A program made the translations under genes and the position numbers. Positions 20,906-33,554 of a stretch of DNA of 64,000 bases are shown piece by piece. The notes under the pieces are model-generated. The model made no database searches. It was not told the origin of the DNA and was given only the letters and a program-made list of their open reading frames with translations. Position 1 is the first letter of the stretch. Every line of letters begins with the position of its first letter. Source of the DNA: Acorus gramineus (taxonomy: Eukaryota; Streptophyta; Magnoliopsida; Acorales; Acoraceae); contig CM060847.1 of assembly GCA_030737835.1 (NCBI GenBank), forward strand, positions 25,718,438-25,782,437. Direction: 5' to 3'.

Positions 20906-23900
20906 TGTCACGCCCCAGGGCGGCCAACCCCGGGACGCGGCAAATGTATATATATCATATCAGAAACCTACACGGGAGGTCAAATGCATATACTATAAAC
21001 CACAAATAAAATGACAACACATATCAAATAGGGCTGACATAATATATATACAATATAGCGGAAGCAAAAGACTGAGTCTGTAAATAAAACATACTACAGA
21101 CTCGATACACAATCATTTGTCCTGTGAGAGCCAATATACACAATATAACTGAACATATATACAGACACGTGCCAAGCACGGAAATCAAATACATACAGTC
21201 AAGGAAAGGGATGCTGATAGCCTCTGGTACTCGCGGACGTAGCGCTGCTCCGCTACTGAAGAAATCCCTCGGAAAGCTCCAACTGCTGCTCCGGCTCCAG
21301 CTCAGGCTCAGTGGCAACTGGGGAAAAACATGTGCGAGGGGTGAGCCACACGCTCAGTGAACAGCACAACCCACGCATCACAGACAATATTTACCAATAT
21401 TCCATTATTTTATCCAACCATCAATACATAACAACATAATCCAGTGGTTCGTACTTCGCCGAACCACCACACCCTCACCCTCACCCATCCATGGGTGACA
21501 TAGGATTTTGGGACTGATAATCATCTATTCACAAATCCAGTAGGTCGCTCATCGCCAACCCACTACACCCTCACCCTCACCCTCGACGGGTGACATAGGA
21601 TTTTGGGACTGACTAGGCTGTTGGTCTCCCTTGGTCCACCGATAGTCTCTCCCTCCACTCCGTAGGCCGCCTGGTCTACTCCCACATTCAGCACAGTCCG
21701 TCACCAAATCAGGAGGTGCCTACTGATGGGAGCCCTCTGTCAGGAAGGCCCTGTCTAACGTTGGGGGTAGTCTCTACCGGATCCAACGCAGGGGGACAGA
21801 ACAGCCTATCCATACGCATATGATCCACTCGGATCCGCCGACTACATATCATTACAACTCAAATGTCATGAATTCCTCTGAATTCAACCGGGTGCATCTC
21901 CACGATGCGGGGAAACAGTACAATCAAAAGCAGTGTTGGAATATCACTGGGGGAAAGAAACTCGGGAGGGCGGCGTGAGTTCCCGATACAGGGTACCCCG
22001 ACAACCAAACAAGGAACACGGAGTACCCTAACACGGGTCTCACCGCTGTCCTCGCAAGGTCCCTCCCCTATAATATTCACTACTCATGCTAATAATCATA
22101 CTAATCATACAATCATTACATATAATATTATTGGGACTAGAACCTTGGGAGGGCAGCCTGAGGTCCCGATACAGGACATCCCGACAACCAAACAAGGAAC
22201 ACGGAGTACCCTAACACGGGTCTCAGCGTTGACCTCGCAAGGCTCCTCCCTATAATATTATCCTAAGGCATGCGATCTAACAGATACCAGCATTTAATTT
22301 AATAAATAAAACTAGTAGGACGCATGCATAGGCCGGGTTTCCTAGCATGTAAACAGGGAACATGCTGCAAGGCTCATATGCATATCCTAAGGGGCAAGTC
22401 CCTAACATGCAAAGACTAGGGAAGCATGCATTCTACACATAATTCATACAAGCGTGGATTACATATTATTGCAGGTTAATATTTATCCATGGCGCCCCAG
22501 GAGAGGTCGGTATACGCCCCAAGTGCGTACAACGCCTCTCTACTGGGTTGGATTGTCCCACTCACCAGTATCGGGGTCGTCGCGCGACCGCCCGTCGAGA
22601 TCTGCAAGACAGGGTATTAACTGGTTAGAATAAATCCACAATTATCATTAAATGTACACAACACCCGCAATTAAATACACAACATCCCCAAACAACACCC
22701 AACACCCCCCTCCGGCAACCACCCGCGGCCTTGGCAACCACCCGCACGGCCTCGGCAACCACCCGGGTGCACCGCCGCGCCTCAGCCCACGCACTCCGCG
22801 CACCGCCCGGGGCCCCGCGCGTCCACCGAGCCCAGCCGCGGCAGCCCGCACGCGCCCCGCACGCCGTGCGCTGGCCCGCGAGCACCCCGCACGCCCCCGC
22901 GCGCGGCGCCTCGCCCCCGCGCACACCATCCCAGCCTTGCCGCGACCCGCGCACGCCTCGCGCACGCCTCCTCGCCCCGCGCGCACCCCGCGCGCACCTC
23001 CGCCACCCCTCCGCGCGCACCTCGCGCGTCCAGCACCTCCGGCAGCACCTCCGCGCGCGTCCAGCAACTCGGCCAGCACCTCCGCGCGCCCTAGCACCTC
23101 GGCCAACACCTCCTCGCGCGCGGCACAGCACCGTGGCCACCACCTCCTCGCGCCCAGACCAGCGCGACCAGCACTTCGTGCCCGAGCTGCCCGAGGCCAC
23201 CAGCCCGCCAGTCCGCCCTGCCAGCACCTCCAACCGGCACATCAGCACGACCCCGACTGCCAGCCCCCGACCCGCGCACGCACGCCCGCGCGCGCACGCG
23301 CGCATCCCTGCACGCGCCCAGCCTACGCGCGGCCTGGGCTGCTGCCGCCGCATGCCTGCTGCCCGGGACAGCGTCCCCACCTGCCGAGCACCTCCAACCA
23401 CCTCTCCCACCCTCCGACCACCTCCAACCCCCCTCCGACCACCCTCCGACGACCCCCACTGCCACCAACCACCTCCCAATCACAAAACCCTCCCCTAGCA
23501 ATCATCTAGACAAGAAATGAGAGGGAAAGAAGGCTTACCGAGGGGAGGAGGAGTTGTCCGGTGGATCTCCACGCGCCGAAACCCTTCCCAAAAGCCTTCT
23601 CACGCCCCGATCTAGCTCCACCACCAAAATGGGCCAAAACAGAGGAGAGAGAGGGGAGGTCGGGGAGGCTAGAGTCGTCGGAATTCGGATTTGAAGACAC
23701 CGGAGCGTAGATCGGGACCCGATCTACACTTCCCGTGCTTTGGGTTTTTGATTTGAGGGGTCTAGGGGGCTCGAACGGAAGAAAATCGGAGAGGGGAGAG
23801 AGAGATCTCGACGGGAGAGACGATGAATAGTGACGAGGTGATTTTTGATTTCTTTTAAGTAGAGCGCGACTTAAAAACCCGGATACGCCCCGGAACTGTG

Positions 23901-24124
23901 AAATTTTTGCAAACGATGCCAGAATTCGATGAAATTTTCGTGGGAGGTCAGAAATGGCGCCAGGACACCAAATATGCAGTCAGATTTCCAATCGGAGTCC
24001 TCTAGCTCAGACGATAGCTAACAGTCTGAAATTAAGCGGTTCCGATCGAAAACCCTAAAAATTTTAAAAACCGCCAGGGCGCTCTAACGGTTACCAACAG
24101 GTTAAAAGTGACACATATATAACA
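20906..24124 (-). mobile_element. 3' LTR of the long-LTR Gypsy element (minus strand), 3.2 kb
   Basis: Bounded by TGTCACGCCCCAGGGCGG at 20906 and GTGACACATATATAACA at 24124, so it reads TG...CA on the minus strand. It is followed by a polypurine-tract-like CCCCCCTTAGG (24131-24141, read on the minus strand as a purine run). Internally it has two pairs of direct repeats: a block with CCCGACAACCAAACAAGGAA twice (21951-22076, 22141-22258), and a CACCCTCACCCTCACCC block twice. It also has the palindrome at 23704-23730 and a putative intron 22602-23538. LTRs this long with no coding role are unusual. Confidence 0.85.
22602..23538 (-). other. Putative leader intron within the LTR, CpG-dense
   Basis: On the minus strand the interval starts GTAAGCC after CTCG and ends CTTGCAG before ATCTCGACGGGCGG. 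The interior is dominated by CGCGC, GCACC and CCGC strings. The same borders occur in the other LTR copies, at 28635-29874 (-), 32513-33120 (+) and 34143-35062 (+), although lengths differ (937, 1240, 608 and 920 bp). A second donor-like CTG/GTGAGT lies about 35-40 bp after the acceptor in each. Splicing is inferred, not shown. Confidence 0.5.
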
Positions 24125-25343
24125 TTATTCCCCCCTTAGGAAATTTTGTCCCCAAAATTCGCCAAAAACATCTAGGAGGGGAAAGATGCGGATACGCGTC
24201 GAACCTGGCCTCCACGAGCTCCCAAGTGTCCCTAACACCGGAACGGTGCTGCCATCGCACCTCGACCAACTGGACGGTCTTGGTGCGGAGCCTCCTCACG
24301 CGGCGGTCCATGATTACAATCAACTGCTCCACGAATGACTGTCCGGCTCAGAGACGAGCGGCTCGAACGGGATGACGTGAGCAGGATCGCGGACACACCT
24401 TTACCCAACTGCGAACCCACCACTCCAAGACGGAGAGGTAAGAATTGGCGCTGAGGTGAGCCTCCGAGTAAACTCCAGGAAGCTCTCCTCGCAAGAAGGG
24501 GACCACTCGAACCGGATATCCCTCCGAGTAAGGCGGGTAAAAGGAACAGCTATCTTCGAGAATCCTCGTCAAACCTCCTGCAATAACTTGCCAAACTCCG
24601 GAAGCTCCGAATCCATGCGGGGCTCGACGGTCTACGCCAATTCGACATAGCAAGCGTCTTACCCGGGTCCACAGATATCCTTTCCCAGAAACCACTCAGC
24701 CCAAAAGGCCTTAACCTCTACCCAAAACTCGCACTTGATCTTTCATCTATCTGATGCTTCCATGGTATCCCTTGCCTGGGAAAAGAAACCTCGGGAGGGC
24801 ACCATGAAATCCCGATATAGGATACCCCGACAACCAAACAAGGAACACGAAGTACCCTAGCCCGGGTTTCAACGCCGACCTCACAAGGCCCCTTAATCCA
24901 GAAAGGAACACTGGAAGAAGACATCATTTAAAAGAATACCCTAACTCCTCCGGATCACCTACATCTAGATGATCACCCAACGATGTCTTTCAACATCCTT
25001 TGCAAGACCAGACCCAACATCATTGGGAACGGTCCAACAGAAACTGGGTCACGAGCGACCCGCCTTCGCCTCATCCACACCCTCACTCCGAAAGGAGACA
25101 TTTTGGGACTTTGGGAGAGACTTAGACTGCTCTCTACCCCTGGTCCACCGGTAGCCTCTCCCCGCTCCGTAGCTCGCCTGGTCCTCTGACCGGGAGCCTG
25201 TCTAACGCCGGGGCTGTACTACGCGGATCCAACGAAGGGGAGAGCGATTCCACGCTCGCGACACCATTCAATAACCTCTTACCGGGTAGCCCCTACCTAG
25301 CATACTCCCAAATTCAGTACCCCTCCGACTGCATCGGCGGTAC
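24125..25343 (-). pseudogene. Gypsy internal region remnant with pol C-terminal tail
   Basis: Minus-strand 24102-24332 reads MDRRVRRLRTKTVQLVEVRW then QHRSGVRDTWELVEARF, matching the extreme C-terminus of Ty3/Gypsy polyproteins. Protease, RT, RNase H and integrase cores are absent. Positions 24340-24700 are a frame-broken stretch of uncertain origin. Positions 24776-25345 resemble LTR sequence (CCCGACAACCAAACAAGGAA, GTCCACCGGTAGCCTCTCC), suggesting an internal rearrangement between LTR and body. Confidence 0.6.
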
Positions 25344-26827
25344 CTACTGATGGGAACTCACTGCCAGGACAGCAAAACCCGGCTTCCTTAACCCAAACAA
25401 CCGCTCTTGACACTCACTCATCCAGATACCCCACACACTTGCATAATAACCACCAATTACACACACAACTATCCTTATACTAGAAAGCTGGGAACACAAG
25501 ATGATACCTCGAACCATGACACCCGAAGGCTGCGCCTCCTCGGCCGTAAGCGCTGCAACTCTGCCCTGCACCAACCGCGGCTGAGGAACAGGAGCACGCC
25601 TCGCCGGCTGCACTGGCTGCTGCTGGCGCTGAGGCTGCTGCTGCTGCTGGCGCGGAAGCTGCTGCTGCAAGAACGGCGGCTGCTGAGGTGGCACTCGGGG
25701 TCGGTCAGCATCTGGGCAATTGTATCTGATATGCCCGATGCGCTGACAATGAAAACAGCGCCGCTTCTCCGGCTGCCAGGACTGGATGGGCACTGCTGCA
25801 ATGGGCGCCGGATCCCATACTGGCACCGCATCTGCTGGAGGAGAGGCAGCCGCTGACTGCTCGAAGCGGGGCCTCTTCTCTTGCGCTGCCCCTGGTCCCG
25901 ACTCCCGGAAGGACCCTGATCTGAAGAAGGGGTCGGAGCCCGCACTTGAATCCCGAGGTCTCTCTCGACGGTCTTCGCCCGAGACACTACGTCGGAGTAC
26001 CTCGTGAAAGCGTGGGCAGTGACATGCACCCGGATAGCGCTGCTGAGACCCAGCTCGAATCGCCGGCACCTCGTGACCTCATCCGTCACCAAGGCTGGAG
26101 CAAATCTGGACAGACTCGTGAAGCGCGTAGAGTAGTCAGCGACGGACATGGTGCCCTGAGTCAGCTGCTCGAACTCCCGCTCCACTAGCTGTCGCGTCGA
26201 GAACGGAATACTCATCCAAGAATACCTCCGGAATCCCGCCCAAGAAAGCTGCTCCACTCCCTCTGGAATGTCCACCACTCGGGTAGCCCACCATACGGCG
26301 GCGTCACCCTTCAGCATGAAAGTGGCCAGGGCGACTCGCTGGCGATCGGTGCAAAGCATGGCCGCGAAGATCACATCCACCTCCCTCAACCAACGCTCTG
26401 GCGCAAGAGGATCTGCCGACTGCCCATGAAACTCGGGAGGATGGAGCTTTAGAAAGGCGTTGAGGCCGCTCTGCTGCACCCGCGCTGCCGCCTCTAGCTC
26501 CTCCTCCCTTGCCTGGGGATCCTCAACTCCTACTGCCGGAACTGCCACAGGAACTGGGGGTACATCAGGTACCGCAGGCGGATCTGCTGCCAAGGGGACC
26601 GGCGGAACTGCCTCGCGGGTCGCCCTCAGCTCCTGAATCTCCCTAGCCTGCTCTGCCAACATCCGCGTCTGTGTCTCCACCAAATCAGCCAACCGAGCGA
26701 AAGCACGCTCCCAAGCAGGAGGCTCCTGCGTCAAGGGCTCTCCGGTAGCATCCTCGTCTCTGGTAGGTCCGGAAACCTCCAAAGACCGAGAGGGACCTCG
26801 TCCGCGCCGTCCTCTGCGAGGAGGCAT
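25344..26827 (-). pseudogene. Gypsy Gag, frameshifted
   Basis: The minus-strand frame from 26827 opens MPPRRGRRGRGPSRSLEVSG and contains a retrotransposon Gag domain (FLKLHPPEFHGQSADPLAPE, RWLREVDVIF, DAAVWWATRV, FEQLTQGTMSVADYSTRF). In a different frame, from about 26000, the C-terminal half continues with a CCHC zinc knuckle, CFHCQRIGHIRYNC, followed by a Gln/Pro-rich tail. One frameshift in the region of about 25940-26060 separates the two parts. Gag packages element RNA in cytoplasmic particles; without pol this copy could move only with help from another element. Confidence 0.8.
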
Positions 26828-26928
26828 ATCAGCACCCTAAGAAAACCAGACACTAGGATCAGAATACTCATCTCGAAATCCTAGGACTCATCTCTACGAA
26901 AGGAAGACTATTGGCTCTGACAGGACCA

Positions 26929-26946
26929 GGCTCTGATACCAACTTT
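26929..26946 (-). promoter_or_regulatory. Primer-binding site for initiator Met tRNA
   Basis: On the minus strand, directly after the LTR end TGACA, the sequence is AAAGTTGGTATCAGAGCCTG. TGGTATCAGAGC is the usual plant initiator-tRNA primer site. It fixes the 5' LTR of this element at 26947 upward and its orientation as minus. Confidence 0.85.
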
Positions 26947-29900
26947 TGTCACGCCCCAGGGCGGCCAACCCCGGGACGCGGCAAATGTATATATATCATA
27001 TCAGAAACCTACACAGGAGGTCAAATGCATATACTCCAAACCACAAATAAAATGACAACACATATCAAATAGGGCTGACATAATATATATACAATATAGC
27101 GGAAGCAAAAGACTGAATCTGTGAATAAACATTCTACAGACTCGATACTCAATCATACGTCCTGTGAGAGCCAATATACACAATACAACTGAATATATAC
27201 AACACGTGCCAAGCACGGAAATCAAATACATACAGCCAAGGAAAGGGATGCTGATAGCCTCTGGTACTCGCGGACGTAGCGCTGCTCCGCTACTGAAGAA
27301 ATCCCTCGGAAAGCTCCAACTGCTGCTCCGGCTCCAGCTCAGGCTCAGTGACCACTGGGGAAAAACATGTGCGAGGGGTGAGCCACACGCTCAGTGAACA
27401 GCACAACCCACGCATCACAGACAATATTTACCAATATTCCATTATTTTATCCAACCATCAATACATAACAACATAATCCAGTGGTTCGTACTTCGCCGAA
27501 CCACCACACCCTCACCCTCACCCATCCATGGGTGACATAGGATTTTGGGACTGATAATCATCTATTCACAAATCCAGTAGGTCGCTCATCGCCAACCCAC
27601 TACACCCTCACCCTCACCCTACCACGGGTGACATAGGATTTTGGGACTGACTAGGCTGTTGGTCACCCTTGGTCCACCGATAGTCTCTCCTCCACTCCGT
27701 AGGCCGCTTGGTCTCCACCCACAACTTCAGCACAGTCCGTCACCAAATCAGGAGGTGCCTACTGATGGGGGTCCTCCGAAGGACGGCCTTTCTAACGCTG
27801 GGGGTAGCCTCTACCGGATCCAACGCAGGGAACAGAACAGCCTATCCATACGCATATGATCCACTCGGATCCGCCGACAACACATCTCTACCACTCAAAT
27901 GTCATGAACTCTTCAGAGTTCCTCCAGGGCGCATATCCAAGATGCGGGGAATAAGTACAATCAAAAGCAATGTTGGAATATCATTGGGGGAAAGAAACTC
28001 GGGAGGGCGGCGTGAGTTCCCGATACAGGATGCCCCGACAACCAAACAAGGAACACGGAGTACCCTAACACGGGTCTCACCGCTGTCCTCGCAAGGCCCC
28101 TCCCCTATAATATTCACTAATCATGCTAATAATCATACCAATCATACAACATTACTTATAATATTATTGGGACTAGAAACCTTGGGAGGGCAGCGTGAGT
28201 TCCCGATACAGGACACCCCGACAACCAAACAAGGAACACGGAGTACCCTAACACGGGTCTCAATGTTGACCTCGCAAGGCTCCTCCCGATAATATTACCT
28301 AAGGCATGCGATTTAACATACACTAGCATTTAATTTAATAAATAAACTAGTAGGACGCATACATAGGCCGAGGTTTCCTAACATGAAACAGGGGACATGG
28401 TGCATGGCTCATACACATATCCTAAGGGTGCAAGTCCCTAACATACAAGTCTAGGGTAGCATGCATTCTACATTTAAATCATGCAAGCATGGAATACATA
28501 TTACAACAGGTTAATATAATCCATGACGCCCCAGGAGAGGTCGGTATACGCCCAAGTGCGTATAACGCCTCTCTACTGGGTTGGATTGTCCCACTCACCA
28601 GTATCTGGGTCGTCGCGCGACCGCCCGTCTAGATCTGCAAGATAGACATTCAATATGGTGAGTTAAAATCCACAAATACTACAAAATACACAAGAACTTA
28701 CATAAACCCACAACTAAACTCCCAACACTCGGGCAAACGTGCATACGACCCGCACGCACGCTAGCCCGAGCATCCCGGCAAACACCCGCACGGCCGGCAA
28801 CCACCCGCACGGCCACCCGACCGCCCGGGAGCACCGCCGCGCCTCGGCCCGCGCACTCCGCGCACCGCCGGGCCCCTGCCCGCCGCCGAGACACGCCGCC
28901 GAGCCTCCCGTGTGCACCGCGCGCCCCCTGCGCCCCAGCGCAGCCGCCCGCGCACACCCGCACGCCATCGCTGGCCCGCGAGCACCCCGCACGCCCCGCG
29001 CGCAGCGTCTCGCCCCGCGCGCACCCCGCGCGCATCTCCAGCCCCCCATCCGCACGCACTCCGCGCGCACCTACCACCCTCTAGCCGCGCGCACCACCCC
29101 GCGCGCCACCCGCTCGCACCCACTGCACCCGCGCACGCCTGCGCCTCCGCCCAGCGCCCGGTATCCGCGGCCCAGCACCCGACGCTCAGCGCCCAGCACC
29201 CGGGACCCTCACCCAGCGCCCACGCGCACGCACGCGCCCAGCGCGCCTGCCAGCATGCCCACGCTGCTGCCCGCGTTGCCTGCCTGCACGCGTTGCCGAG
29301 TGGCCCGAGCACCGTTCGCCTGCACGCCCGGCACTGCTCGCCTGATGCCCGAGCACCTCCTGCCCTGCTCGCATGCGCGCCCAGCCTGCCAGCCCGGCCT
29401 GCCCGCGCGCACAGCCCACAGCCTGCCTACCCACATGCCTCCCCCCTGCACCCCCCGAGCGTACGCCCGCGTGCGCACCCGCGCGCACGCGCTCGCGCGC
29501 CCAGCAAGCTGGTGCACCCACTCCCAGCCTACCCGGCCAGTCCTACCCAGCTCCTCGCGCACAGCTCGCCCAGCTCCAGCCGCTCGACCAGCTCCTCCCG
29601 GGTGCACCCGCGCACAGCACGCCCAGCGCCCGCACACGCCCGCGCGCGCCCAGCCTGCTGTGCTGCTGTGTTGCTGCCTGCGCCCGAGACCAAACCCCCT
29701 GCTGCCCGAGACCACCCCCCCCACCATTCCCGAGCACCCAAAGCACCACCCACCGACCTCCGACCACCTCCACAGCCCTCCGACGGCCACCCACGGCCGC
29801 CGACCTCCACCCAACCCTAAAACCCCCCTCCTAGCATCCATCTAAACAAGAAAAGAGGGGAAAATAGGGCTTACCAAGGGAGGAAGGGAAGTCCGGACGC

Positions 29901-30462
29901 TCTCCGCGCGCCGAAACCTTTCCCAAAGGCCCTCTTACGCCCCGATCTACCACGGCCTTCGAACCGGGCCAAAACAGAGGAGAAAGAGAGGAGGTCGGAG
30001 TGGCTAGACTCGTCGGAAAAGGGATTTGAAAACACCGGAGTGTAGATCGGGACCCGATCTACACTTCTCGTGCTTTAGGTTTTAGGGTTTGAGGGGTCTA
30101 AGGGCCTCTAATGGAAGAAAAAGAGAGAGGGAGGAGAGAGAGGGATTTGGTAGGGATGATGAATAGTGACATAAGATATTTTCTCACCCGCTATTTATAC
30201 CAAGTCACTTAAAAACCCAGATACGCCCCGGAACTGTGAAATTTCAGGAACGTTATCGGAATTCGATGAAATTTTCGTGAGAGGCCTAAAATGGCACCAG
30301 GACACCAAATATGCAGTTAGATTTCCAATCGGAGTCCTCTAGCTCAGGACGATAGCTAACAGTCCAAAAATTAGCGGTTCCGATCGAAAACCGGTAAAAA
30401 CTGAAAAACTGCCAGAATGCTCCAACGGTTACCAGCAAGCTAAAAGTGACACATATATAACA
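26947..30462 (-). mobile_element. 5' LTR of the Gypsy element, apparently chimeric, 3.5 kb
   Basis: Bounded by TGTCACGCCCCAGGG at 26947 and ACATATATAACA at 30462. The left half (26947 to about 28700) tracks the 3' LTR at 20906-22620. The right half (28993-30462) tracks the truncated LTR at 17923-19380: for example CCAGCAAGCTAAAAGTG near the end is shared with 17923-19380, while the 3' LTR has CCAACAGGTTAAAAGTG. The end abuts Copia sequence (GGATCAACC) exactly as at 19380. TATAAATA is near 30192 (-), the palindrome at 30039-30065, and the putative intron at 28635-29874. Confidence 0.85.
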
Positions 30463-31728
30463 GGATCAACCTGAAGGCTTCTCGCAAAAAGACAATGAAC
30501 ATCTAGTATGCAAATTAAGGAAGTCGATATATGGACTTAAACAAGCCTCCCGACAATGGTCCCTCAAATTCAATGAGGTAATTATGACCTATGATTTTAA
30601 GGAAAACATTATTGATCAATGTATATATCTCAAGGTCAATGGGAGTAAGTTTATATTTCTGGTTCTATATGTCAATGACATCCTGCTTGCTAGTAATGAT
30701 TTAGGGTTACTTCATGACACTAAGAACTTTCTTAGCCAAAATTTTGAGATGAAGGATATGGGTGAAGCCTCCTATGTTTTAGGCATAGAGATTCACAGAG
30801 ATAGATCTAAGTATTTACTTGGACTATCTCAAAGGACCTACATCACTAAAGTGCTTGAAAGGTTCGGTATGAGTAATTGTAAACCTTGTGTGGCTCCTGT
30901 TCAAAAGGGTGACAAATTCAGTAAAGCTCAATGCCCATGGAATAAACTTGAAACTCTAGAGATGGAGAAAATTCCTTATGCTTCCGTTGTTTGAAGCTTG
31001 ATGTATGCTCAAACATGCACTCGTCCTATCATTGCCTATGCAGTTGGATTACTTGGAAGGTATCAAAGTAATCCAGGCATGGAGCATTGGAAGGCAGCCA
31101 AAAAGGTTATGAGATATCTTCAAGGGACGAAAGAACACATGCTCACATATAGAAGATCAGATAATCTTGAACTCATTGGGTACTTCGACTCTGATTATAC
31201 TGGGTGCTCCAATGACTGTAAATCAACATCTAGATGTCTTTATGCTTGGTGGTGTTGTTGTTTCATGGAAGATTGAGAAGCGAAAGGCAACCGCTTCCTC
31301 TACCATGCATGCAAAGCAAATGGCTTGTCACATAGCCACATCTCAAGCATTGGCATTAAAGAATTTTGTCACGGAACTTCAAGTGGTCGAATCCATCTCA
31401 AGACCAATAAAGATCTATTGTGACAATTCAGCTGTTGTCCTTTTCGCTGACAACAGAAAGATATACAAAGGCCTTAAGCATATTAAGGTCAAGTATTATA
31501 TTGTTAAAGAAAGGATTGAGAAGGGCTACATATCAATTGATCATATTAGCACCGACATGATGCTTGCAGATCCTATGAATAAAGGGCTAGCACCTACATT
31601 GTATAAGGAACATGTAGAACATATGGGTCTCATTCCATATTGGAGTTTGGTGTAATTTTCAACATTTTATAGTTGTACTTTGGTTTATTTATGAATAACA
31701 CTCATTTTGTCTTTTAACACATTGTGTT
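30463..31728 (+). pseudogene. Copia reverse transcriptase/RNase H fragment, copy B
   Basis: Same length as copy A (1266 bp) with the same YVND change, TGA (30992) and frameshift. These lesions therefore predate the duplication. Its 3' continuation, beyond the LTR insertion, is found at 37214-38083. Confidence 0.9.
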
Positions 31729-33554
31729 TGTTATATGTGTCACTTTTTGCCTTCTGATCACCATTAGAGCATTCTGGCAGTTTTTTAACTTTTTCTTTTT
31801 TTTTATCGGAACCGCTAAAATTTTAGCCTTTTAGCTATCATCCTGAGCCTAAGGACTCCGATTGAAAATCTATCTGCATATTATGTGTCCTGGTGCCATT
31901 TCAAGCCACTCATGAAAATTTCATCGAATTCCGGTAACGTTCAGAATTTCACAGTTCCGAATATCCGGGTTTTGACCAAGCGAAAAGTCATTGGGAGACT
32001 TGACCGAGTCAAAGGTGACTTTGACCAAGTCAAGTTTGACCCTTGACTTGGTCAAAATCTTTTGTTTTCTAGTGTGGTTGGGTTGACTAGGGTCAAAGTT
32101 CCCCTAAACCTAACTTAACCTTTTTTTTTTTCTCTAAGTGTGAGTGTGTGAGTGTGTGTGTGTGTGTGTGGTGACTTAAGGTCCACGCCCACCAATAGGA
32201 TCCCCCTATTCATCTTCTTCTCCATCTCTCTCAAAACCTCTCATCCCCTCTCTTTATTTCCCACTTTTGATCTAGTAGAAGGTGTTGGATTGGAAAACCC
32301 TAGAAGGAGAAAAGGAAGGTGAGGACCCGATCTATCTTTCCATGGTCTTGGATTAGCATTCCCCTTTGTTTTCCTCCTCTCTTAGCTCCCTTTTCTCCTC
32401 TGTTTTCAGCCCCTCTTAGGCTGAGAAGAGGTCTTGGTAGTGGTGGCTTTGGTGGTGGCGTTTCGGTGCGCGAAGAGCACCCGAAGTTCCCTCCTTTCCT
32501 TTCCTCCCTTGGGTAAGCTTTACTCCCCCCTATTTCTTGATTAGATGCATGTTTAAGATGTGTTTATGGATGTGCAAGGTGTGCATGAGTGTTTGGGGTG
32601 TGGGAGGGCTGAGGGAGGTGGTGGGGTTGGCTCGGGCGCGCGTGCGGGGTCATCCGCGAGTCTGCGCGCCCAGTCTGGGGCGCTGGGCGAGTGCGCGCGT
32701 ATGCGCGGGCGTGCGCGCGGAGCGCTGCGCAGGGGCGCAGTGCGTGCGGTGCGCGCAGGGGTGCGTGCGGGGTGCCGTGCAGGGGCGCAGTACGTGCGGG
32801 TAGACGCAGGGTTGGACGCGCGGCGCGCGCGCGCGCACGGCAGCGTGTCTGGGCGTGCGGGCAGAGGCGCGACAGCGCGCCTGGGCGAGCGGGCTGGGGC
32901 GCGGCAGTGCGCCCGGGGTGCGTGCGTGCGTGCGCACCCGTGCGTGCGCGTGCGGGTGGCCGTGCGCATGGCTGCCCGGGGGTGCGGGAGTGTGTCGGGG
33001 CACTCGGACTCGCGTGCGTACGGGTTCGTATGCATGCTTGTCCGAGTGTTGGGTATTTCTAGCGTATTTCTTGTGTATTTGTGTATTTTACTCACCACTT
33101 TGGTTTCCCATGTCTTGCAGATCTTGACGGGCGGTCACGCGACGACCCGGGTATTGGTGAGTGGGACAATCCAACCCAGTAGGGAGGCGTTCGATGCACG
33201 TAGGCGTGCATTGCCCTCCCCTGGGGCACCATAATTGCGTATTAAATTGTAATAAGTGTAATCTGTGCTATGCATGATCATTATATTGTATCTATGCCAC
33301 CTTAGGCTTGTATGCTAGGAATATGCACCCTTATGTTGTGGATAGAGGCCTATACATCCTGATACCATGTTTTCATGCTAGGAGAGCCTCGACCTACGCA
33401 TGTTTCCCATTTAGTTTAATTTATTTAAATCAAATGCGAGCTTATGGTTATTAGCATGCCTTAGATAATATTATAACCTTGTTGTTATAATATGTGTCTC
33501 CCCGCATCTTAGTTATGCGCCCTAGAGGAATTCTGAAGAATTCATGACATTAGT
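31729..33554 (+). mobile_element. Long LTR inserted in Copia, 5' part
   Basis: Starts TGTTATATGTGTCAC after GTGTT (31724-31728). The same GTGTT follows the 3' end at 37213 (37214-37218), giving the 5-bp target duplication of this solo LTR. It includes a (GT)n stretch near 32150-32170, a putative intron 32513-33120 and the ATCTTGACGGGCGGTCACGC block. It is cut at GAATTCATGACATTAGT, where another LTR begins. Confidence 0.8.
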
